Assembly: GCF_900996245.1 (NCBI RefSeq)
Contig: NZ_CAAJGK010000057.1
Span: 1 to 36,911, forward strand
DNA: 36,911 nt
Source: Paraburkholderia sp. BCC1886
GTDB lineage: Bacteria > Pseudomonadota > Gammaproteobacteria > Burkholderiales > Burkholderiaceae
Direction of reading: 5' to 3'
Part shown: positions 8,703 through 15,584 of the stretch, piece after piece
Layout of the letters: the number at the start of each line of letters is the position of its first letter
Numbering within the stretch: the stretch's first letter is position 1
Notes under the pieces: generated by a model
What the model was told of the DNA's origin: nothing
Seen by the model: the letters and a program-made list of their open reading frames with translations, nothing else
The model's database searches: none
Program-made: the position numbers and the translations under genes

Positions 8703-9541
8703 TGCGGTTCGTTGCGTTCCATGAACGCGCAGATCTGTTCGACCACTTCGTCGGGATTCTGAATGGCCATGAGATGGCCGCTCGGGATCACGCGGAATTC
8801 CGCGTGCCTGATTCGGGCTGCCTGCGGTTCGACCAGCGCGGGCGGGCGCAACAGGTCGTGACTGCCCGCGAGCAACAGGCTCGGACACTGCACCTGAGCC
8901 AGGACATCGGCGAGATCCATCTCGCCCAGCGCCCGATTCGCGAACGCATAGCCAAGTGGATCGGCGGCGAGCAGACGCGCGCGATACCGCTCGAAGGCGG
9001 CCATGTCGGTTCGCAGTACCGGTGGCCACGAACGCGCGAGCGTCGTCTCGACAATCGCGCGCATGCCTTGCTTCACGGCAAGGTCCGCGCGTTGCTCGAG
9101 CAACGAACGCCTCGCGGAATCGGCATCGAGTGCCGGTGCGCACATCACGATACCCGCCACCTGCCGCGGATATCGCGCCGCCAACGACACGGCGATCGCC
9201 GCGCCCGCCGCGGCCGACACAAGCCAGCAAGGAGAGGGCAAGTCCACGTGGGCCAGCAACGCCCGCAGGTCCTCGACATGACGGTCCACGGTATAGGGCG
9301 TGCGGACTTTTTCCGACAGGCCATGCCCGCGCTGATCGACACGTAGTACCCGGTGGCGTTGGCTTAATGAAACCGTCACCGCATCCCAGCTTGCAATGCT
9401 GCCGCCCAGCTCGTGGATGAGTACTACGCTCGGGCGACCTTCGCCCTCGAGCTGGTAATGAAGGCTAACTTCGCCGGTATCGATCCACGCGGGGATTTGA
9501 TCGATTGCATGGTGGCTGGTCCCGCTCGAACTCTGATTCAA
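8699..9541 (-). CDS. Alpha/beta hydrolase, PcaD-like, lacking the nucleophile Ser
   Basis: The 280-residue alpha/beta hydrolase resembles 3-oxoadipate enol-lactonase. The oxyanion region is V-L-I-H-E-L-G-G-S, followed by D-Q-R-G-H-G-L-S. The usual G-x-S-x-G elbow reads S109-A-A-A-G113, so Ala111 sits where Ser is expected. The acid (Asp229 in G-S-H-D-L) and His256 (S-G-H-L-M) are kept. The enzyme may therefore use another mechanism or be non-hydrolytic. The start is TTG at 9541, supported by AGGAG (CTCCT on the plus strand at 9550-9554) 8 bp before it; no ATG or GTG fits before the conserved fold. It heads the minus-strand operon and shares a divergent promoter with the LysR gene, with the palindromic operator about 73 bp upstream. 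Confidence 0.82.
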   Translation of the reverse strand: MNQSSSGTSHHAIDQIPAWIDTGEVSLHYQLEGEGRPSVVLIHELGGSIASWDAVTVSLSQRHRVLRVDQRGHGLSEKVRTPYTVDRHVEDLRALLAHVDLPSPCWLVSAAAGAAIAVSLAARYPRQVAGIVMCAPALDADSARRSLLEQRADLAVKQGMRAIVETTLARSWPPVLRTDMAAFERYRARLLAADPLGYAFANRALGEMDLADVLAQVQCPSLLLAGSHDLLRPPALVEPQAARIRHAEFRVIPSGHLMAIQNPDEVVEQICAFMERNEPQ

Positions 9542-9613
9542 ATGGCGCGCTCCTGTTTCGCGTTACTGTGCGCGCGCGACGGCCCATTGACAAAAGCCTT
9601 TTTACGATGGGAA

Positions 9614-9634
9614 GCTATGCCCGATAGGCATAGC
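9614..9634. promoter_or_regulatory. Perfect palindromic LysR-type operator
   Basis: The two arms GCTATGCC (9614-9621) and GGCATAGC (9627-9634) are perfect inverted repeats around CGATA. The inner part satisfies the T-N11-A rule for LysR-type binding sites (T9618 to A9630). The site lies in the 125-bp gap between the divergent alpha/beta hydrolase and LysR genes, the classical position for autoregulation plus activation of the target operon. A TTGACA occurs at 9587-9592. Confidence 0.75.
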
Positions 9635-9666
9635 GACGAACGTGTCGCCGAATTAAGGAGAAGATC

Positions 9667-10644
9667 ATCGAGATCAGGGAGTTGCGTTCGTTCGTGCACA
9701 TCGCGCGCGTTGGCAGTTTCAGCCGTGCCGCGGCTGAGTTGTATATCGCTCAACCCGCGCTGAGCCGTCAGATCGCCAAGCTCGAAGCTGAACTCGGCAC
9801 CTCGCTTTTCGTCCGCTATGGGCGGGGCGTCAGGCTGACGAGTGCCGGTGCGCAACTGCTCGAGCGAGCCGAGATCATCCTCAACTATGTCGCGCAGACC
9901 GCTGAGCACGTGCGCGAATCCAGCGACCGGCTGACAGGACACATTGCACTCGGCATGCCGCCGGCGGTGGGCACGAAAGTGTCCGCGCCGATCGTGGAAG
10001 CGTTTCGCGAACGCTGGCCCGCCGTCGGTTTGCACATGCGCGAAGGCTTAAGCAGTTCGCTGCAGGAATGGCTGCTCGACCGGCGCGTCGATATTGCCAT
10101 CGTCTACAACCAACCGCCTCTTGAGGCGTTCGACATCGTGCCGCTGTGCAGCGAGGCGATGGTGGTCGTCGGACCGCCGGACCGCCCGGGCATCGAAATG
10201 CGCTCAGACACGCCGTTGAGGATTCGCGATCTCGCCGAATTGCCGCTCATCGTGCCCGGCTTTCCTCATGCCAACCGGCGTGTGCTGGAGCAAGCCGCCG
10301 TGCAGCATGGCGTGCATCTCCGGATCGTGCTGGAAGTAGACAGTGTGACGCTGACCAAAGCACTCGTGCAGCGCGGACTTGGCTACTCGTTGCTCACCTA
10401 TACGGCGATCGAGGAAGAAGTCACGCGAGGCGAGCTTCGCGCGCTGACGATCGAACGCCCTGCCATACGCTCGACCATTTCGCTTGCGACGCTGCGTGAA
10501 CAGCGTGCGTCACGCCTCGTGCGAACAATGTCTGACGTGGTGACTGAAAAGCTGCATGACCTTGTAGTGAACGGTGCATGGCGCGATCAGGTGACGTGGC
10601 TCGGCGATATAGCGCCTGCGTTGACCGAACACGATGTCGACTAA
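9667..10644 (+). CDS. LysR-family transcriptional regulator
   Basis: This is a full LysR regulator of about 325 residues. The winged HTH is E-I-R-E-L-R-S-F-V-H-I-A-R-V-G-S-F-S-R-A-A-A-E-L with QPALSRQIAKLEAELG as the recognition part, followed by the usual linker helix and two-lobed effector domain. The start is odd. The family normally begins M-E-I-R-E-L, and here that position is ATC at 9667, 6 bp after AAGGAG. The next legal codon is TTG at 9682, 21 bp away and cutting into the HTH. An ATC start is rare but fits spacing and homology better. It is divergent from the alpha/beta hydrolase with its own palindromic box between them. A matching box precedes the MFS gene, so it probably controls both operons. 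Confidence 0.88.
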   Translation: MEIRELRSFVHIARVGSFSRAAAELYIAQPALSRQIAKLEAELGTSLFVRYGRGVRLTSAGAQLLERAEIILNYVAQTAEHVRESSDRLTGHIALGMPPAVGTKVSAPIVEAFRERWPAVGLHMREGLSSSLQEWLLDRRVDIAIVYNQPPLEAFDIVPLCSEAMVVVGPPDRPGIEMRSDTPLRIRDLAELPLIVPGFPHANRRVLEQAAVQHGVHLRIVLEVDSVTLTKALVQRGLGYSLLTYTAIEEEVTRGELRALTIERPAIRSTISLATLREQRASRLVRTMSDVVTEKLHDLVVNGAWRDQVTWLGDIAPALTEHDVD

Positions 10645-10660
10645 CGGTCGTGCCTTGAAG

Positions 10661-11498
10661 GGTTCCGTCGCGATAACGGCGGACGGAGAATTCTGATCGA
10701 TATCGTAGGATTGCTTATATGACCAGCGAGTAGAACTGCTCGGCGGCTGATGGATGGGTGTCTTTTTCCGCCCGCATCTGTCCTTTGCGAATCATGTGCA
10801 TGACCTCGACGCCAGACAGAATGACGCGCACGCACCGAAAATCCTTGAAGCCCAGCATCGGTTTGACGATACGTTTGATGGCCCGGTGATCCTGCTCCAC
10901 AATGTTGTTCAGGTACTTGCATAGCCGAATCCTGATCGGTGTTTCCCTCTCGGCATTGATCGCCTGAAGAGCGGCCAGATTCGCGCCGCGTTTGTCAATC
11001 GTCACAGTCAGCGGCGCGCCGTTCTGGTCGATTGCCTTTTCGAAATATCGTCGCGCGGCAACCTTGTCCCGACGGGCCCGAAACAACAAGTCGACCGTGT
11101 TTCCGGCCTTGTCCAAAACGCGATACAAGTATTTCCACTGGCCGCGCACCTTGATGTACGTCTCGTCCATCCGCCAGCTCTTGCCCACCGGGCGCTTGTG
11201 CTTGCGGAAGGCTTTTTCGAACAGCGGCACCAGCTTGATCACCCATCGGTGCACAGTCGAATGATCGACCTCGATACCGTGTTCCGCAATCATCTCTTCG
11301 AAATCACGCAGACTCAGCGAATACGCCGCGTACCGCCGAACGCACAGCAGGATCACGTCCACAGGGAAATGCAGCCGCTTCAGAACTTTCGCGACGCCCG
11401 GCGGCAACGCTTTCCGGCAAATGCGTTCTTTCTTCACCGCCCCTTCGTACACATCTTTCATGCCCCAATTTTACCGTACCGCCTTATCCCGACAGACC
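10661..11498 (-). mobile_element. IS6-family element, apparently intact (838 bp)
   Basis: The ends pair as GGTTCCGTCGCGATAACGG (from 10661) with the complement of the right end, GGTCTGTCGGGATAAGG (from 11498), similar with small gaps. This is a different IS6 lineage from copies A-D. The left end lies 16 bp after the LysR stop. The right end cuts a tyrosine recombinase gene. Flanking octamers differ (10653-10660 and 11499-11506), so no target duplication is left. Confidence 0.75.
10715..11461 (-). CDS. IS6-family transposase, intact
   Basis: The 248-residue transposase has an N-terminal HTH (SLSLRDFEEMIAEHGIEVDHSTVHRWV) and a complete DDE core: Asp in W-R-M-D-E-T-Y, Asp in V-T-I-D-K-R-G-A-N, and Glu in N-I-V-E-Q-D-H with the following R-A-I-K-R basic residues. 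The length matches IS26-like relatives. No stops or shifts are seen, so this is the only IS6-type transposase in the window that looks functional. It would act in trans only on ends of its own type, so mobilisation of the A-D group by it is not expected. Confidence 0.88.
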   Translation of the reverse strand: MKDVYEGAVKKERICRKALPPGVAKVLKRLHFPVDVILLCVRRYAAYSLSLRDFEEMIAEHGIEVDHSTVHRWVIKLVPLFEKAFRKHKRPVGKSWRMDETYIKVRGQWKYLYRVLDKAGNTVDLLFRARRDKVAARRYFEKAIDQNGAPLTVTIDKRGANLAALQAINAERETPIRIRLCKYLNNIVEQDHRAIKRIVKPMLGFKDFRCVRVILSGVEVMHMIRKGQMRAEKDTHPSAAEQFYSLVI

Positions 11499-12057
11499 TT
11501 TTACCCTGCTCTATCTGGGCGGTCTGCCCATCACGGAGGTCGGCACAAACACGATGGGACAGTTTTTCAGGCGCGCTGACGAAAACGGCACGGAACGGTG
11601 GTGGCTCGAAGTAATGGGCAAAGGTGGCAAGGAGCGGATGGTACCCGCCACCGCGGAAATGATGACGGAACTTGGCATCTACCGGCGGGCACGTGGACTG
11701 GCAGGCCTGCCCTCGCCAGGCGAGGACACGCCGCTCGTGCTGCCGGTTGGCCCGTCTCGTAAACCGCTCACGCGCGCCGCGTTGCACCGGATCGTAAAGG
11801 ATGTTTTCAGCGGTGCGGCGCAATCCCGGCGTGCGCGAAGTGAAGATCATGCTCAGCGCGCGGACCGCTTGGAACAGGCATCGGCACACTGGCTGCGTCA
11901 CAGCGCAGGCTCCCATATGGCGGACCAGCAGGTCGATCTGCGCCTCGTGCGCGATAACCTCGGGCACGCATCACTGACGACAACCAGCCAGTATCTTCAC
12001 ATTGATGAAGATCGCCGGCACCGCGAGACCGACGAGAAACACCGCATTGACTGGTGA
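11499..12057 (+). pseudogene. Tyrosine recombinase, C-terminal fragment
   Basis: The frame enters directly from the IS6 right end as T-L-L-Y-L-G-G-L-P-I-T-E-V and runs to a stop at 12055-12057. The C-terminal catalytic motif H-W-L-R-H-S-A-G-S-H and the region L-G-H-A-S-L-T-T-T-S-Q-Y-L-H are present, giving the His, Arg, His and Tyr residues. The N-terminal core-binding domain is lost to the IS. In addition, the first catalytic Arg, normally in L-R-I-S-E, is Pro (L-P-I-T-E). The fragment is therefore inactive twice over. It may be the remnant of an integrase that brought in a genomic island. Confidence 0.8.
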
Positions 12058-12755
12058 AGAAGGGTAACCGATGGCAGCCATAACTCACCACCGCCTACCG
12101 GCTGATCTGGACAGCGTCGGTGGTGAGCCTGAACTGGTTCACCCGGACGCAGGCGGAGTTTTCTTTCGGCGACCGCGATAATGCGGCGCCGTCTGTCCGC
12201 AAATGCCTTGAGCAAGCGAATCTGGTCAGCGTCTGGCGGCAACCAAAATCGCGCTTCGCGCGCCTGTCGTATCGTCGACAGCCGATCCTGTTCCGAAGCC
12301 CGGTCAGGCGAAACAAAATTTCATGTTGGTCTGCGTCCGTGTAGATTGCAGACTGCTGTAGAGACGGGGTTTGGGGTTGTGGGGGACGCAGACGCGACAG
12401 ACGGTTAGTTGCGTACCTGTAGTCGGAACCGGGGCCTAAAGTGAGCATTTACGGGAGACAGCTTTCACCATGCGATAGGGCGGTCAGCCGACCTGCATGC
12501 CGGCAATGAAGACGGCGCTCACTCACTCAATCGCGTGAATTCAGGCGATTGAAAAGTGCGCTCGCGTTGGGCGATCGGCTCTACTCGACCCATTACGGTC
12601 AGTGAATTCAACTGGAAGCGGCCGCTCACAGATCAGTTCGATGCGTAAATCGAGCCCCCAAGTGATGCCACAACTATTCCGACGACCTACAATCAGTGGG
12701 TTTGTGGCCGGCTTTCAGATTCTGCGCTATTTCTGTTTCAAGACCCAAGGGCGAG
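12058..12755. other. About 700 bp without a recognisable gene
   Basis: Short open frames exist on both strands, but none has family motifs, a ribosome-binding site or consistent codon use. A stretch near 12568-12600 (GATCGGCTCTACTCGACCCA) resembles one near 14555 (GATCGGCTGTACGCGACCCA). This looks like decayed or non-coding island DNA after the integrase fragment. Confidence 0.5.
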
Positions 12756-13028
12756 CTAGTGCAACATCAATATTGCAAAGCCAATTGCAAGCGACCAACG
12801 CATCCATTTAAACCCGTTGGCTTCAATCCTTTCACGAATCGCGAAGGCTCGAGGGTCTCGTGCCGCAAGCCGCTTTATTCCGAGAGCTGCCATGCCTATG
12901 ATCACTCCAAGCCATGCAACCTTGCGAAATTCCTCAGCGGCTGCATACCAGAGGAAAACACATCCTCCAACGATCTGAATTGCGTGAAGACCGTACATGA
13001 ACACTGCTTGTTTTGATTGACGAGTCAC
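12756..13028 (-). CDS. Small membrane protein, unknown function
   Basis: I do not recognise this 90-residue protein. It has three hydrophobic stretches (MYGLHAIQIVGGCVFLWYAA, V-A-W-L-G-V-I-I-G-M-A-A-L-G, and W-S-L-A-I-G-F-A-I-L near the end), joined by a basic loop (K-R-L-A-A-R-D-P-R-A-F-A-I-R-E-R), so it is probably an inner-membrane protein with three helices. The frame opens with GTG at 13028. An in-frame ATG at 12998, just before the first helix, is an equally good start, and neither has a clear ribosome-binding site. GC content here is lower than in the catabolic blocks, which suggests foreign origin. The next gene upstream, at 13305, lies on the same strand. Confidence 0.5.
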   Translation of the reverse strand: MTRQSKQAVFMYGLHAIQIVGGCVFLWYAAAEEFRKVAWLGVIIGMAALGIKRLAARDPRAFAIRERIEANGFKWMRWSLAIGFAILMLH

Positions 13029-13304
13029 TTTAGGCTTTTTGGATCAAAAAGAACCTATCTTTGCATCTCACGCGACAATGATAGAGGCCGGCGTATCCGA
13101 TTGACAAGAAACAGTCATCGCATCTCAAAGCCGCTGTTCGCGAGCGCTATATGCGCCTTTGCTTATGGCAGGAGGGAAGGCTATGCGAAAGACATAAGCC
13201 GACCCGGAGCGGCCAGTCCGCGAGAGATTTTTAACGTCCGTTACTTATCCGGCAGCGGACAAGCGAGCCAAAGGGGATCGCGAACAACCGAGCCTCATCG
13301 TATC

Positions 13305-14318
13305 TCACTGGTTGTGCGCCGGTAAGAAAGCGAATGCTCCTAGGGGATACGATTCCAATGGAGTGTCGTCCGCGCAGTACGAGAAGTCGCGGTTCACACG
13401 CTCGCTGTCGCCATAGATTTGGGACATAACTTCACACATCCTCTTCGGATAAAGGCTAACCACTCCAAAAGGAGGCGCACTACTTTGTACTTGCCTTCCC
13501 ATGAGCCTTATAACTGGTGCGTCATGGTCTTTTGCAGATTCACCTGAAAAAGCGATTGCCCAAGACAGCTCATACAGTCGGTCCCGAGTAGCTAGTGGTA
13601 TCGCTTTGTCGTCCGGGACCGTGGCAAGGAGCTTGTTCATTAGAGACTCTATTCTCGAGAGTGCTCCTTGCTGTCCACCGGCCGCTGCGACTTGAGCCGC
13701 GCCAGTTCCAAGCGAGTCCTCGCTGGAAATCCGTTCAAATGCTTCGGCTGCATATCTCGCCGATTCGCGCCCAAAGCCCGCTAAAACTGTCATTGCGTAT
13801 GGCCGAATATCGCCGTCGATTCGCCCACCGCCATCGTCGTCGACTACCGGCCGTGGAGAAAAGGCTACGATCGCGACGGCATTGACGACATTAACGGGCG
13901 GACGTTGAAAATGAGAGGCTAGCCTCAGCTCATGGCGGTCAAATCTGCCCTTGTCGAGGGCGCTACCAGCGAACGCCGTGGCAACACGCCCATAAATCGC
14001 TGCGGGAGTACACACCCTCGCTCCACGCTTCCCCGGACTCCCACGATACAGGTCCTCACTGAGCGAGCGTTCGGCTCCTATGGCGAGCCAGTCGTACGAG
14101 TACGGCGCGACATGCTCCAAAGTTGAAGCGGCAATTTCAAAATGCTCATTTTCTTTGATATTCGCCGAGACACACTGGGGGTTTTCCCAGATGGGCATGG
14201 CCGGCATCGCCGTTAGCGTCCTTGACATTGTCTCCCGAGCGACCGTCCGATGGTGCCCGATCCCGAAGCCTGCAAGAAACGTCAATACGAATCCAGCCAG
14301 AACATATTTTCGGTCCAT
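13305..14318 (-). CDS. Unknown protein with N-terminal membrane anchor
   Basis: I do not recognise the family of this 337-residue protein. The start at ATG 14318 (M-D-R-K-Y-V-L-A-G-F-V) is chosen because it begins a signal-anchor-like helix (VLAGFVLTFLAGFGIG) and has GGGGA directly upstream. Upstream in-frame codons would add a polar segment. The rest is soluble and mixed alpha/beta, with four Cys (in P-Q-C-V-S, R-V-C-T-P, R-M-C-E-V and S-Y-C-A-D) that could pair in the periplasm. A periplasmic, membrane-tethered protein is the best guess. Base composition is lower in GC than in the flanking catabolic genes. No homologous partner is visible nearby. Confidence 0.6.
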   Translation of the reverse strand: MDRKYVLAGFVLTFLAGFGIGHHRTVARETMSRTLTAMPAMPIWENPQCVSANIKENEHFEIAASTLEHVAPYSYDWLAIGAERSLSEDLYRGSPGKRGARVCTPAAIYGRVATAFAGSALDKGRFDRHELRLASHFQRPPVNVVNAVAIVAFSPRPVVDDDGGGRIDGDIRPYAMTVLAGFGRESARYAAEAFERISSEDSLGTGAAQVAAAGGQQGALSRIESLMNKLLATVPDDKAIPLATRDRLYELSWAIAFSGESAKDHDAPVIRLMGRQVQSSAPPFGVVSLYPKRMCEVMSQIYGDSERVNRDFSYCADDTPLESYPLGAFAFLPAHNQ

Positions 14319-14744
14319 TTCCCCGTTGCCCCGATATTGGCTAATTTTTCGCAATTGTAGTTCGGCCGAGCGCAACTCGGAGATTGTGAGCGCGGGAATC
14401 GAGCGACTGATTCTGGCTGATGCCACAAGCATGCGAACACGAATAATTTCTTTGATACCGATTTCGGTCCTTCAGCGCGACAGTGCTATCGTCGCCTCTT
14501 GGCCGACAACAGTCCGATGTGTCTTGCATCGAGCGACTCAGCGGCGTCGCTTCGTGATCGGCTGTACGCGACCCACAACTGACGGTCGCGTCGGCGCGCC
14601 GTCAACGGCCGCTTGCGGGGGCGCAACCGCTCCCCAGAATGTCCGACCGACGATGCCTGTGAGCGGCAGTTGATGGCGCCAGGCCCAGCCATATGCTCGC
14701 TCGGCCGCCCAGATCAGGACAGCCCGAGGAATCGACGACTGGTG
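14319..14744. other. Region with no supported gene
   Basis: No frame here shows recognisable motifs. Bases 14555-14574 echo the motif near 12568 in the same orientation, so the two sites may be decayed copies of a common flank on either side of the 12756-14318 genes. Confidence 0.4.
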
Positions 14745-15245
14745 GAGATACTTCTCGACCCCGATGTCCTGTTTCGAACTACGAGATAATTTGCACGCAC
14801 CTGGTTCTGCGGATCGAACAGGCGGCGCTGATCGAAGCCGCCCTTGAGCTGCGGCGGCAGGCCGATCGCGAGATCGACCCGCCCTCGACCATCTCGTTAC
14901 TCAAATTGACGCTCGTATCCCGAACGGTATTGAGCGCGATGCCCGGCGCCATGCGCGACAGTCGTTCTACAAGCGCGCGCAGAAAGACGACCTCGCTGAT
15001 ATCGGTCATGCCGACCTTTATCGTGCGTGTGACCCGCAGCGGATTGAACCCGCTCCCAGACTTGAGTGCGGCGTGCAGCTTGCAAGCGCCTGAGAAGTGG
15101 CTCCGCCGGGCCCATCGCGCAGGGCGTGGGCAGCTCCCCGCCTGGCTCACTCACGAACAGCGGGGCACCAAGCAGTTGACGCAGTTCGGCGAGGGCGTTG
15201 CTGACGCCGGGCTGTCATGTTCATCTGCTCCGCCACGGTCGATAC
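14745..15245 (-). pseudogene. LysR-family regulator, multiply frameshifted
   Basis: Pieces in different frames reassemble a LysR protein. Near 15220-15170 there is T-x-P-G-V-S-N-A-L-A-E-L-R-Q-L-L-G-A-P-L-F-V (recognition helix and wing). From about 15075 to 14885 there is TRTIKVGMTDISEVVFL and RMAPGIALNTVRDTSVNL (start of the effector domain). From about 14890 to 14790 there is R-V-D-L-A-I-G-L-P-P-Q-L-K-G-G-F-D-Q-R-R-L-F. The first helix of the HTH and the last half of the effector domain are missing, and at least two frameshifts are needed. It is not functional. The type (V-G-M-T-D-I-S-E) resembles NodD/aromatic-acid LysR regulators. Confidence 0.65.
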
Positions 15246-15584
15246 TCACATGAGATCTTCTGCCAAAGAGCACGTGTCGCCGAAAATAACGCCACAAGGC
15301 TTGAGCAGAAAAGGAATCAACGCCGCGCTTGGGTCGCCGATCAGCGACTTCAAAAACTGTCTCTGTTGCAAGAGCATCATGCTCAGGAACAGGCAGGCAA
15401 TGATTTGTAGCCAAAACGACTGATCCGCCTGATCAACAGATTCTCAGAATCGCGGCATCGAGAGACACAGCGCCGGGTGGCCATGGATGCAGAATCCATT
15501 CGTTCGCGGGAAGCAGCCAGCTGAGTACAGTCAGCGATCCAGACTCACACGAACGAATCCCCGTTGCGCCGCGCACCCACAACG
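15246..15584. other. Region with no supported gene
   Basis: About 340 bp between the LysR pseudogene and the stop codon of the exoprotein gene. I see no open frame with motifs, no hairpin with a T-run and no partner TpsB gene start. Confidence 0.4.
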
